Assembly (NCBI GenBank): GCA_022703375.1
Contig: JAKLDS010000018.1
Span: 1-42,527, forward strand
Length of the DNA stretch: 42,527 nucleotides
Direction: 5' to 3'
Source of the DNA: Deltaproteobacteria bacterium
Lineage (GTDB): Bacteria > Desulfobacterota > Syntrophia > Syntrophales > Smithellaceae
In this document: in pieces, positions 21,506 to 28,550 of the stretch
Position numbering within the stretch: position 1 is the stretch's first letter
Layout: each line of letters starts with the position of its first letter
Translations under genes and position numbers: made by a program
Notes under the pieces: model-generated
Databases searched by the model: none
Told to the model about the DNA's origin: nothing
What the model saw: the letters and a program-made list of their open reading frames with translations, nothing else

Positions 21506-22576
21506 ATGAAAATAAAATCAATCCTCATCAAGCCCGAGACGGAAAATAATCTGGCCAGACTGCTTAATATGGTCGAGCCCGATGATTCGCTCGCCATTCT
21601 TATTCACGGCAGCCCTGATCCCGACGCGATTGCCTGCGGCATGGCTTTGCGCGAAATTCTGCGGCAGACAAAGGGTCTTTCCCGCTGCGCTTTCGTTTCA
21701 ACGGATCCGACAATCCGGCAGCAGAATATCGAACTGACCTTTGCCATGCATATCAACATCCAGTTAATTGATAAAATAGACATCAATAGCTTCCGTCTGC
21801 TGGCGCTGGTGGATGCTCAGCCTTCCTTCCTGCGCGGCGCTTTGAGCAGCCTGCGCCCGCACATGGTGTTTGATCATCATCCGCGGGGTGAGGAATGGAG
21901 CGCGCTGCTGGAAGACGTGCGGCCTTCCTACGGCGCCCTCTCCACAGTGCTGACCGAATATCTGCTTTGTGCCCGGGTGAAGATACCGCGCAACCTGCAT
22001 ACCGCGCTGCTTTACGGAATCAAAACGGACACCAGCAATTTTGACCGGGCCACAACAATGGAAGATATCAGTTCCTATACCTATCATACCCGCTATGCCA
22101 ATATGCAGCTTATCCGGCGTATCGAGCTTAATCAAACTCCCGTGCGCTTCCTGAAGTATTTCGATCACGCCTTTCACCACATGAAAAATTACCGCGGCCG
22201 CCGGACATGTTTTCTGGGGCAGGTCGAAAGCGCCGATGCCTGTGTGCAGGTGGCTGATTTCTTTTTGCGCATCATCGGCACATACTATGTAGTAATTGCC
22301 GGGCTGGTGGAAGAAAAACTATGTGTTATTTTTCGCGGCGACGGCTACCGGCAGGATTGCGGCAGCATCGCCAAGAAAGCTTTCGGCAGTTTCGGCAAAG
22401 GCGGCGGACATCGCAGCGCCGCCCGGATGGAAATTCCCATAGCTGTGTTAAAACAGCTTGCGGGAGACAGTTTATCCCAGCAGAGTATTGATGAATTTCT
22501 TTTTGCGCGCCTGAAGAGGGATTACCGGCACGGCAGCAGGCAGGGTGAACAAACCCCTGCCGGAGAAAATATTTAA
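21506..22576 (+). CDS. DHH/DHHA1 phosphoesterase (NrnA-like oligoribonuclease / pAp phosphatase)
   Basis: A 356-aa cytosolic Mn-dependent phosphoesterase. DHH-domain motifs are present: HGSPDPDA at residues 34-41 (the canonical HxxPDxDA), a VDAQP stretch near 95 and VFDHHPRG near 122. The C-terminal DHHA1 domain holds the GGGHRSAARM substrate motif near 300. The family degrades short oligonucleotides and 3'-phosphoadenosine 5'-phosphate, or cyclic dinucleotide products such as pApA and pGpG; which of these applies here cannot be told. It starts 12 bp after selD with a GGGGATGA SD region, so the two are probably co-transcribed. Confidence 0.85.
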   Translation: MKIKSILIKPETENNLARLLNMVEPDDSLAILIHGSPDPDAIACGMALREILRQTKGLSRCAFVSTDPTIRQQNIELTFAMHINIQLIDKIDINSFRLLALVDAQPSFLRGALSSLRPHMVFDHHPRGEEWSALLEDVRPSYGALSTVLTEYLLCARVKIPRNLHTALLYGIKTDTSNFDRATTMEDISSYTYHTRYANMQLIRRIELNQTPVRFLKYFDHAFHHMKNYRGRRTCFLGQVESADACVQVADFFLRIIGTYYVVIAGLVEEKLCVIFRGDGYRQDCGSIAKKAFGSFGKGGGHRSAARMEIPIAVLKQLAGDSLSQQSIDEFLFARLKRDYRHGSRQGEQTPAGENI

Positions 22577-22590
22577 TTTTGGCGGATTGG

Positions 22591-22608
22591 TAAAACCGGT
22601 TCTACCGG
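22591..22608 (-). terminator. Possible terminator of the fmdB-type gene
   Basis: Read on the minus strand, a short CCGGT-AGA-ACCGG hairpin (22596-22608) is followed by TTTTA. It lies just after the stop of the zinc-ribbon gene. The stem is short, so this is tentative. Confidence 0.35.
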
Positions 22609-22615
22609 AAAAAAC

Positions 22616-22900
22616 TTAATCTTCCCCGGCACAGGTTGTTGTTTCACATTTGCTGCATGATGTTTCCGCCGCAGCGTTGCTTGTTTTTTCCGATGATTCC
22701 GTCTTGGCCATACATGGTTTCTTGCCCGCGTAATCAGTCGCATACCAACCGCTGCCCTTCAAGCTGAAAGAAGACATGGACATCAGTTTCTTGACGGAAC
22801 CTTTGCAAAACCGGCAGCTTGTCAATTCCGGATCAGTAATTCCCTGAAATGCTTCAAATTGCTTGCCGCACTTCTGACATTGATATTCATAAATCGGCAT
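22616..22900 (-). CDS. FmdB family zinc-ribbon protein
   Basis: A 94-aa small protein with the typical start MPIYEYQCQKCG. Cys8/Cys11 and Cys29/Cys32 (SCRFC) form a zinc ribbon over residues 1-40. The ~45-residue tail is low-complexity and has more cysteines (SCSKCETTTC). FmdB-type proteins are named from a putative regulator of formamidase/amidase genes; the molecular role is not established. GGAGG lies 10 bases upstream. It follows the HExxH gene by 39 bp on the same strand. Confidence 0.9.
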   Translation of the reverse strand: MPIYEYQCQKCGKQFEAFQGITDPELTSCRFCKGSVKKLMSMSSFSLKGSGWYATDYAGKKPCMAKTESSEKTSNAAAETSCSKCETTTCAGED

Positions 22901-22939
22901 ATATCAACAACCTCCTGCTATCAATCATACCTTGCGGTA

Positions 22940-23479
22940 TCAGTTAATAAATAAATCGCAAATCTGAAAACGGCTGCTGAAACAGTCCAGCACAATATTC
23001 AAATCATGGTATTTGACTGTTTGCAAGGCGTTTCTCGTCAAATTGTGGACGGTTTCCTCTTCCCGTCTCTTTTCTTTCTCCGGAGCGTCAAAATCAATTT
23101 CACCACGCTCAAAACGCAAAACATGAATCAATTCATGTACCGCGATGTAAAACAGCAGCGGCGCCAATTTGATAAACGGATTGGCTCTTTCCACTGCCTG
23201 TAAAATTATATTATCCTGCAGGCATATCCGGTAAAATTCAAAACTGCTTTTGCCATCCGGGATGAGAGCGCCCGGCTTCTCGTAGGAGTATTTGCAAAGA
23301 TGAGCAAAAGCGCCTTCCCTTATTTCATGTTTGTCCAGATAGGCCAGCGTTTTTACATCATATTTATTTTTTTTAAGCTGCTCTTCCCTGATGTCGAAAT
23401 GATTCGTCACGAGCTTTTCCGCATCGCTAAATGCTTTATTTGCCAAAGGTATTTGCGCCGCTGTGAAATATTGAGGCAT
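22940..23479 (-). CDS. Uncharacterised protein with HExxH metallopeptidase motif
   Basis: A 179-aa protein. The hydrophobic helix LAPLLFYIAVHELIHVLRFE carries HELIH (His115-Glu116-His119), the classic zincin site, and a downstream EEETVH segment (~141-145) could supply the third ligand, as in glu-zincins. No signal peptide or transmembrane segment is evident, so a cytosolic location is likely. I do not recognise a named family. GGTGA is close upstream of the ATG, and the zinc-ribbon gene follows at 39 bp, so the two may form a unit. Proteolytic activity is inference from the motif only. Confidence 0.75.
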   Translation of the reverse strand: MPQYFTAAQIPLANKAFSDAEKLVTNHFDIREEQLKKNKYDVKTLAYLDKHEIREGAFAHLCKYSYEKPGALIPDGKSSFEFYRICLQDNIILQAVERANPFIKLAPLLFYIAVHELIHVLRFERGEIDFDAPEKEKRREEETVHNLTRNALQTVKYHDLNIVLDCFSSRFQICDLFIN

Positions 23480-23584
23480 CAGATCACCATTTTTTTAATT
23501 TCGTCTGTAAGATATGCATTTTCCCGGATGCTGTCAATATTCAAAATGCATCATCAGCCTTATCATTTTTTTAAGCAGGTTTTT

Positions 23585-23614
23585 TTGACTCTGCCGTTAA
23601 TCATATGATAAAAT
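23585..23614 (+). promoter_or_regulatory. Sigma70 promoter of the DJ-1/PfpI gene
   Basis: TTGACT (23585-23590) and TAAAAT (23609-23614) are 18 bp apart, each matching five of six consensus bases. The leader would be about 30 nt and includes GGGAGA. Confidence 0.55.
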
Positions 23615-23651
23615 GAAGAAAAATATTAAATAATACGGGAGACAATAATTT

Positions 23652-24284
23652 ATGAACTTCGGTTTTTTGATTTTTCCGGACGCGGAAGAGCTTGATTTCA
23701 TCGGCCCCTGGGAGATGATTGCCATGTGGAGCAAATTTGCCCACGGCCCGGAACACCGTCTGATTGTCGCCGCATCCCCGGATAAAGTCGTTTGCGCCAA
23801 AGGCCTGTCCGTCAATCCTCATGCCACCTTCAACACCTGCCCTGCCCTGGATTATTTACTGGTCCCCGGCGGCCAGGGAACAAGAACCGAAGTTAATAAC
23901 GCGCGGCTGATTGATTTTGTTTCCGATCAGGCCATCAACTGCAAAGCCGTTCTTTCCGTCTGCACCGGCGCTTTTATTTTACACCGCGCCGGCCTGCTTT
24001 ACGGCCGCCGCGCCACAACACACTGGAATTCCCTGCAAAGATTGAGGGATTTGGGCGATGTGGAAGTGGTGGAAGAAAGAATTGTCCGGGATGGTATTAT
24101 CTGGACTGCCGCGGGAGTTTCTGCAGGCATTGATCTGGCGCTGGCTTTTATCGCCAATGAGGCCGGAGAAAAAGCGGCGGCCATCGCCCAGTTCAGCGCT
24201 GAATATTATCCGGCGCAGGTCAATTACGGCGATTTGCATAAATCGGAACAGGCCCCGGAATATATAAAAAATCACGGGCATTAA
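23652..24284 (+). CDS. DJ-1/PfpI family protein (class I GATase-like)
   Basis: A 210-aa protein of the DJ-1/ThiJ/PfpI superfamily. The nucleophile elbow SVCTGAF places the reactive cysteine at Cys104, with the N-terminal FPDAEELDFIGPWE segment and YLLVPGGQGTR loop typical of the isonitrile hydratase/transcription-regulator-like branch (TTHWN shortly after the Cys). No DNA-binding domain is attached. Family members include hydratases, glyoxalases and deglycase-like enzymes; the activity here is not predictable. A GGGAGA SD is present. It is divergent from the HExxH gene. Confidence 0.88.
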   Translation: MNFGFLIFPDAEELDFIGPWEMIAMWSKFAHGPEHRLIVAASPDKVVCAKGLSVNPHATFNTCPALDYLLVPGGQGTRTEVNNARLIDFVSDQAINCKAVLSVCTGAFILHRAGLLYGRRATTHWNSLQRLRDLGDVEVVEERIVRDGIIWTAAGVSAGIDLALAFIANEAGEKAAAIAQFSAEYYPAQVNYGDLHKSEQAPEYIKNHGH

Positions 24285-24292
24285 TCCCCAAG

Positions 24293-24416
24293 CAAATCCG
24301 AAAATTATCTGATTTGGAAACTATTCGCGAACTCGCTGCGCTTTTGTTTGCAAAAGGCAAATCTCCATGACAGCTTACCAACGTTGTCCCAGTTGCCTCG
24401 CGTAACCTTCAGGTTA
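24293..24416. repeat. Possible degenerate hairpin array
   Basis: The 240-bp gap holds CAAATC/GATTTG (24293-24298/24311-24316), CTTTTG/CAAAAG (24341-24346/24351-24356) and TAACC/GGTTA (24403-24407/24412-24416). The stretches CTATTCGCGAACTCGC and TCTCCATGACAGCTTACC between them loosely resemble the linkers of the arrays at 7.7 and 29.4 kb. The relationship is uncertain. Confidence 0.35.
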
Positions 24417-24491
24417 TTATGCTATACACTTCGCTCACAAAAACGGAGTTTCACAAATAAATTGGGTGTTATTATTCTCCTAATATTTATC

Positions 24492-24519
24492 TTGCTAAAT
24501 ATATAAAAACTTATATAAT
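24492..24519 (+). promoter_or_regulatory. Promoter of the toxin-antitoxin operon
   Basis: A perfect TATAAT (24514-24519) lies 16 bp after TTGCTA (24492-24497). Transcription would start at about 24526, only 0-6 nt before the first codon, so the toxin mRNA looks leaderless. Confidence 0.55.
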
Positions 24520-24531
24520 ATAGCCGTGGCT

Positions 24532-24846
24532 ATGAAACCCTTAAAATTCGTCGGCTCCAGCTTGGATGATTTGCGGGATTTCCCCGAAGAAGCGCGTCGC
24601 GCTGCCGGTTTTGAACTTCGCGCACTCCAGGATGGATTCGAACCACGTGATTGGAAGCCAGTTGGTTCTGTCGGGCATGGTGCAAAAGAAATCAGAATTC
24701 ATGTGTTGGGCGAGTGGCGAGTTATTTATGTCGCTCAGATTCGTAATGCTATCTATATCCTGCATGCATTTCAAAAAAAGACCCGGAAGACGAGCCAACG
24801 GGATATCGCTTTGGCTCATAAAAGGTACAAGCAAATTGGAGATTAA
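24532..24846 (+). CDS. HigB/Gp49-type toxin (RelE-like family)
   Basis: A 104-aa basic protein of the phage Gp49-like/HigB family. These are RelE-fold ribosome-associated mRNA interferases. Recognisable stretches are DDLRDFPEEARRAAGFELR, KEIRIHVLGEWRVIYVA and the ILHAFQKKTRKT strand-loop followed by DIALAHKRYK. An XRE-type antitoxin gene starts 3 bp after the stop, the usual toxin-first order of higBA. A GTG two codons upstream (24526) is an alternative start. There is no SD, and the TATAAT box places the transcript start at or next to the start codon. Toxicity is inferred from the family. Confidence 0.85.
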   Translation: MKPLKFVGSSLDDLRDFPEEARRAAGFELRALQDGFEPRDWKPVGSVGHGAKEIRIHVLGEWRVIYVAQIRNAIYILHAFQKKTRKTSQRDIALAHKRYKQIGD

Positions 24847-24849
24847 ATT

Positions 24850-25134
24850 ATGAAAAAAACGACTACGACATCATCGGGAAATATATTTGTTGATTTGGGA
24901 TATTCGCCGGACGAGGCCGCCATCTTACAAATGAGAGCCGATTTGATGGCTGATCTCAGGAAGTTCATTAAAGTTAGGAAACTTACCCAGGCCGCCGCGG
25001 CAAAGATTCTCGGCGTCAGTCAATCGCGGGTTTCCGATTTGATTACAGGTAAATGGGAAAGATTCAGTCTGGAAATGTTAATCACACTTGTGACGAAAAC
25101 AGGTATGAACGTTAAGCTGAAGATAGCGGCCTAA
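24850..25134 (+). CDS. XRE-family antitoxin (HigA-like)
   Basis: A 94-aa protein with a helix-turn-helix over residues ~35-75 (LTQAAAAKILGVSQSRVSDL, then ITGKWERFSLEMLITLV). It is of the compact XRE type that pairs with Gp49/HigB toxins, neutralises the partner and represses the shared promoter. It is separated from the toxin by 3 bp, and a strong terminator follows, so the pair is a self-contained two-gene unit. Confidence 0.87.
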   Translation: MKKTTTTSSGNIFVDLGYSPDEAAILQMRADLMADLRKFIKVRKLTQAAAAKILGVSQSRVSDLITGKWERFSLEMLITLVTKTGMNVKLKIAA

Positions 25135-25142
25135 AGACTGAA

Positions 25143-25180
25143 AAGGGGTCAACGGCAGACCCGACCCCTTGTTTTTTCTT
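25143..25180 (+). terminator. Rho-independent terminator of the toxin-antitoxin operon
   Basis: AAGGGGTC (25143-25150) pairs perfectly with GACCCCTT (25163-25170), followed by GTTTTTTCTTT. Confidence 0.8.
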
Positions 25181-25265
25181 TAAAAAACAAAATCTGAGCG
25201 GTTATTGTTTTTTCTGACAGGCAGCCCCAGCCAGGCCAGCGGGTAATCATTTTTCACCTCACCTG

Positions 25266-25451
25266 TTAAGAAAAAACACAGTCGTCACTGCCATATTCGA
25301 GGTGAATGCCAATTCCCTTTTTGCGAAAATTAATGTATGTCACACCCTGTGCACGAAAGGCTTCTGCGCCATTCTCTCGCACCTTCATAATCTTCCATCC
25401 CTCGCTTTGCAGAAAATTTTTAACCACATCCAATTCTTTCATTTCGTCCAT
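25266..25451 (-). CDS. Small hypothetical protein
   Basis: A 61-aa soluble protein with a mixed helix/strand pattern (an amphipathic VVKNFLQSEGWKIMKVREN segment, then VTYINFRKKGIGIHLEYG). It is not recognised. It looks real because AGAGGCG lies at SD distance before the ATG and its composition is protein-like. A start three codons downstream is also possible. The truncated end of the inverted-repeat element copy B lies about 25 bp upstream, so that element may have separated it from its original promoter. Confidence 0.5.
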   Translation of the reverse strand: MDEMKELDVVKNFLQSEGWKIMKVRENGAEAFRAQGVTYINFRKKGIGIHLEYGSDDCVFS

Positions 25452-25475
25452 TTTATCGCCTCTTTGATCTTATTT

Positions 25476-25711
25476 AAAAGTGGCCTTGCGCCAAATCCCT
25501 TTTCGCTGCCGGAAACATTTTGGATCAAATCTAAGGCTCGCTTCAGGCGATTCCAAAACTCGCCCGCGGCTCAAACATTTGGAATCGCTTACCTTCAGCT
25601 TCGCCTTGCTTTGTTTGCCAAAATATTCCCTGATTGGCCGCTCAAAGAATATTGGCGCAGATTAATTCATTGCAATTTAATTATTATTTAAATGTTTGCT
25701 GCCGGAGTAAT
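25476..25711 (-). repeat. MITE-like element, copy B (one end degenerate)
   Basis: About 236 bp homologous to the elements at 4266-4540 and 32184-32459, read on minus. Its right end (25693-25711) keeps the terminal repeat in slightly altered form, and the left end lacks it, so it is probably truncated. The inner arms GCGATTCCAA and TTGGAATCGC form a 10-bp inverted repeat shared with copy C. The rest of the gap up to 25791 is AT-rich and holds nothing recognisable. Confidence 0.75.
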
Positions 25712-25791
25712 AGCTCTTTTACTGCTTTCATTTTAAATTACGGTTCTGAGATTTTTCATTTAAAGAATCTTCTAGTCAATGGCATTCGCCT

Positions 25792-26043
25792 TCATTCATG
25801 CTTTTTTAATTCACATAAAAGAGCATATATCAACTTGGATGTTTTTCCCCTTTCGCTTTTTACATCCATACAGTATGCATGCCCGTAAATTTCGATGTAT
25901 TTTTCAAACAGGGCAATTAATTTTTCCGGATAATTATTTTCAGCTATTTGAGGATTTCTTTTTTTGAAAAGGATTATTCGCCTTTTTAATAAGGCTTTTT
26001 CATATTCATAATAGGATTCGTAATCTTTTCGGGATATTTTCAT
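25792..26043 (-). CDS. Hypothetical 83-aa protein coupled to the HNH nuclease
   Basis: A small, charged, probably all-helical protein (YESYYEYEKALLKRRIILFKK, then YPEKLIALFEKYIEIYG). Its start overlaps the nuclease stop by 4 bases (26040-26043), so translation is coupled. I do not recognise the family. It has no transmembrane segment or metal motif. The fixed pairing suggests an accessory, specificity or neutralising role for the nuclease; this is inference from position only. Confidence 0.6.
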   Translation of the reverse strand: MKISRKDYESYYEYEKALLKRRIILFKKRNPQIAENNYPEKLIALFEKYIEIYGHAYCMDVKSERGKTSKLIYALLCELKKHE

Positions 26044-26630
26044 ATTCGACGCCTCACTTCGTTATGCAATAATTTTTCTATGGAATTTTTCGTTCTTGCA
26101 TCACCATAATGAGCCATTTTGTGGTGATGAGCACAGAGCACTGACAAATTCCATATTCCATCTTCTCCGCCTCTGCACAACGGTATTATGTGATGCACTT
26201 CTATATAACGAGTCCCGTCTTCTCTGAAAAAAGTATTAGTACAATTATTATACAGGCACATATCTCCCAATATTTCTTTTGCCTGTTTTGACCAGGCAAC
26301 ATTTCGCACGTACGTTTCGACAATATATTCTCTTTTTTCCGGAATTTCTTTGGATAAATCTATGGTTTTGGTTTCTTCGGCTTCCGGCGCGAGCAAATCT
26401 ATTCCACGCAATGTGTAGTGTCCGGAGTTATCCAGGAAACTTATCAGCTTGTCGTCTCTTAAAAATTGCAGTTGCTGGCGCACCTTGGCTTCGATATGTT
26501 TATTGTCGGGGCGGAAGTTCAGAAATATTTGTAACTTTGCTCTGAGAAATTCTTGCAGGGAAAATGTTCTTGAGCCGGAATTATTACAATGATCAATTAC
26601 TTGTTGATAAACAAAATCTTTCCATTTCAT
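26040..26630 (-). CDS. HNH endonuclease with N-terminal DpnI-C-like winged helix
   Basis: A 196-aa protein. Residues ~1-76 resemble the winged-helix domain found at the C-terminus of DpnI/Dam-replacing enzymes, with RPDNKHIEAKVRQQLQFLRD then LISFLDNSGHYTLRG. Residues ~115-180 form an HNH/McrA nuclease: IEVHHIIPLCRGGEDG with His146/His147, Asn161 in WNLSVLC and His168-His170 in CAHHHKMAH. Cys125, Cys130 and Cys166 plausibly bind a structural zinc. In DpnI that winged helix reads N6-methyladenine in DNA, so a modification-dependent restriction enzyme is possible. No methyltransferase is nearby. GGTGGAG lies 11 bases upstream, and a palindrome sits at 26671-26683. It overlaps the next gene by 4 bp. 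Confidence 0.82.
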   Translation of the reverse strand: MKWKDFVYQQVIDHCNNSGSRTFSLQEFLRAKLQIFLNFRPDNKHIEAKVRQQLQFLRDDKLISFLDNSGHYTLRGIDLLAPEAEETKTIDLSKEIPEKREYIVETYVRNVAWSKQAKEILGDMCLYNNCTNTFFREDGTRYIEVHHIIPLCRGGEDGIWNLSVLCAHHHKMAHYGDARTKNSIEKLLHNEVRRRI

Positions 26631-26670
26631 CTTTCAACAGCTCCACCGTTAATTGAAATCCTTTTTATTT

Positions 26671-26683
26671 GTAATCGCATTAC
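26671..26683. promoter_or_regulatory. Palindrome upstream of the HNH gene
   Basis: GTAATCGCATTAC is a perfect 5-3-5 inverted repeat centred about 47 bp upstream of the nuclease start. Its position suits an operator, but no clear -35/-10 pair was found beside it. Confidence 0.35.
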
Positions 26684-26749
26684 GATGTTCTCTTACGCTA
26701 TGGAGTGTTGAAAAATAAATTTATGGAACTGTTCAAAAATGCTCAGATG

Positions 26750-26835
26750 CAAGGCGCGCATGGTTCGCAGTTCGACTGGCTCACTGTGACAAATAATCAG
26801 TATAGAGCCTGCCCTGAGTTCGCCGAAGGGCCGCA
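26750..26835. repeat. Direct repeat D, left copy (downstream of mlaD)
   Basis: This 86-bp sequence recurs in the same orientation at 28409-28524. It contains one copy of the 15-bp unit TGGCTCACTGTGACA (with its TTCGAC lead-in) and ends CTGAGTTCGCCGAAGG, a motif like the REP-type intergenic repeats of many deltaproteobacteria. mlaD lies exactly between the two copies. Confidence 0.85.
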
Positions 26836-26893
26836 CAAACAATCCCGATGATTGACGAAGCCAGGGCGGAAAAGAACCCTTTCCGAACGGAAA

Positions 26894-28300
26894 TTATTTT
26901 GGTATCGGCGTCGTCGTCATCAAATACTTCAAATCATCATCTTCAAAGCGTATCGAAATGCCCGCGAAGGGCGAAGAGTTGCCCTGATTGCTGATAAAAT
27001 CATCCCAGCCGCCGGACAGATAAATGTATTTGAAAATCTGAAATTCGGCCATGCCCTTTAAATGAGCTCTTCTATCCGAACTGAAATCAAAAGCATCAAA
27101 ACTCAGCCGCAGTTTATCGTTAAAAGCGAAATACTCAAGACCCACACCGCCGGTAGATTCCATAATTCCGCCGCGAATTGCAATATCTTTAAAACGCTTG
27201 CCGATTTGCGCGTTAAAGAGAAAACCGCTCTTATCGTATTCTTCCACACGGGTGGTCACGCCTCCCGTCGTGTAGTCGCGGAGCGTTCTTCTGCCGCGGG
27301 GATCAGTCACTACGCCGAGCAGATAAAATTTATCAGGATTGGGCTGAATCCGGACGTCGAGATAGCTCTTGGCGTTGCTGGTATCAAAAAGATATTCGCC
27401 GTGATAGCTGAGATAGGTTCTGTATTGCTCGGCTTTGTTGACGTAACGGTTAATCCCGGCAAGACTGTCGCTCAGATTTTTCGCCGTCTCTTCATCATTG
27501 ACCAGCTTGCCGAAAGTTCCCTTGCCCGTTGATATCTTCTCGGTAACATCCTGCAGCGAAGAGATTGTTTTGCTCAGTTTCTCGCCGGTTTCTTTATCCC
27601 TCAACAATTGTCCCAGCGTGCCCTCTCCTTTCTTGAGGCCCTGCGCCACTTGATTGAGCGCGATAAATGTCCCTTCCATTTCTTTGGAGGCGCTTTTGAG
27701 ATTTTCCACTACATCGGCAATTTTATCGTCATTACGGGCAACAACCGTGTTGATGCTGCGTGTTAATTCGCGCATATTTGTAAGAATTTCCCTGATGGAC
27801 GATTCACCGGCTTCGCCGCCCAGAACATTCCGCAGCGAACTGGTAACAGCCCTGATATCTTCCGTAATCAGGGCAAACTGCGAAAGCATCCTGTCAATAT
27901 CCGCCGGACGATTCACCTGTTCAATCGCCCCGCCGTCGGGAATGAAAGCCGTTTTTATCGTTCCCGGTGTTATTTCCACATATTTGTCGCCGAGAATGCC
28001 ATGTGTTCTAATCGCGGCGGATACATCCTTTTCCAGTTGAATATCCGGTTTAATGCGCAGCACCACCAGCGCCTTGCCGTTTTTCAGAGAAATTGATTCC
28101 ACGCGGCCCACTTCCACACCGGCAATCTGTACGGAGGCGTCTTTATCCAGTCCGGTGGCATTATCAAATACAGTCTCCACCAGATAGCCACGTTTAAAAG
28201 AAAAACCGTGCTGGCCCACCTGAAAAGACATGTAACCGAGAATTATTAAGGCGACAAGAACGAACAAGCCGACTTTCGCCTCTGAACTCAATGAAAACAT
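26894..28300 (-). CDS. mlaD: MCE-family substrate-binding protein MlaD with long C-terminal extension
   Basis: A 468-aa inner-membrane-anchored periplasmic protein of the Mla phospholipid transporter. One N-terminal transmembrane helix (~7-27, VGLFVLVALIILGYMSF) is followed by the MCE domain (~33-115, with VQIAGVEVGRVESI and ILGDKYVEITPG). A helical/coiled region (~135-280) follows; two GKGTFGKLV/GEGTLGQLL-type repeats are visible. The last ~180 residues are rich in alternating strands (YLDVRIQPNPDKFYLLGV, GGVGLEYFAFNDKLRLSF), resembling a beta-barrel-like domain not found in E. coli MlaD (183 aa). ATG 28300 was chosen because GGGAGG precedes it. It is last in the mlaE-mlaF-mlaD order; mlaC and mlaB are absent here. 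Confidence 0.9.
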   Translation of the reverse strand: MFSLSSEAKVGLFVLVALIILGYMSFQVGQHGFSFKRGYLVETVFDNATGLDKDASVQIAGVEVGRVESISLKNGKALVVLRIKPDIQLEKDVSAAIRTHGILGDKYVEITPGTIKTAFIPDGGAIEQVNRPADIDRMLSQFALITEDIRAVTSSLRNVLGGEAGESSIREILTNMRELTRSINTVVARNDDKIADVVENLKSASKEMEGTFIALNQVAQGLKKGEGTLGQLLRDKETGEKLSKTISSLQDVTEKISTGKGTFGKLVNDEETAKNLSDSLAGINRYVNKAEQYRTYLSYHGEYLFDTSNAKSYLDVRIQPNPDKFYLLGVVTDPRGRRTLRDYTTGGVTTRVEEYDKSGFLFNAQIGKRFKDIAIRGGIMESTGGVGLEYFAFNDKLRLSFDAFDFSSDRRAHLKGMAEFQIFKYIYLSGGWDDFISNQGNSSPFAGISIRFEDDDLKYLMTTTPIPK

Positions 28301-28380
28301 CCAACCTCCCAATAACTAATGAACTATTTAAAAGCAAAACCGGAAAAAAGCAATCAATAAATGCCACCGGCTTTGTAAAA

Positions 28381-28524
28381 TACCCTGAAGGGTACGCGAG
28401 CTCGCAGGCAAGGCGCGCATGGTTCGCAGTTCGACTGGCTCACTGTGACATGGCTCACTGTGACATGGCTCACCATGACAAATAATCAGTATAGAGCCTG
28501 CCCTGAGTTCGCCGAAGGGCCGCA
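28381..28524. repeat. Direct repeat D, right copy, with expanded 15-bp tandem unit
   Basis: 28409-28524 matches 26750-26835 but holds three tandem copies of the 15-bp unit (TGGCTCACTGTGACA twice, TGGCTCACCATGACA once) instead of one. Immediately before it are the palindromes TACCCTGAAGGGTA (28381-28394) and GCGAGCTCGC. It fills the gap between mlaF and mlaD. A reading frame across it is just translated repeat and was not called. Confidence 0.85.
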
Positions 28525-28550
28525 ACAACGAAGCAGGCAGCGCAAGGCCG

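Noticed and set aside
26750-28524. Composite transposon with mlaD as cargo
   Set aside because: The flanking repeats are short, have no transposase and are REP-like; mlaD belongs to its conserved operon.
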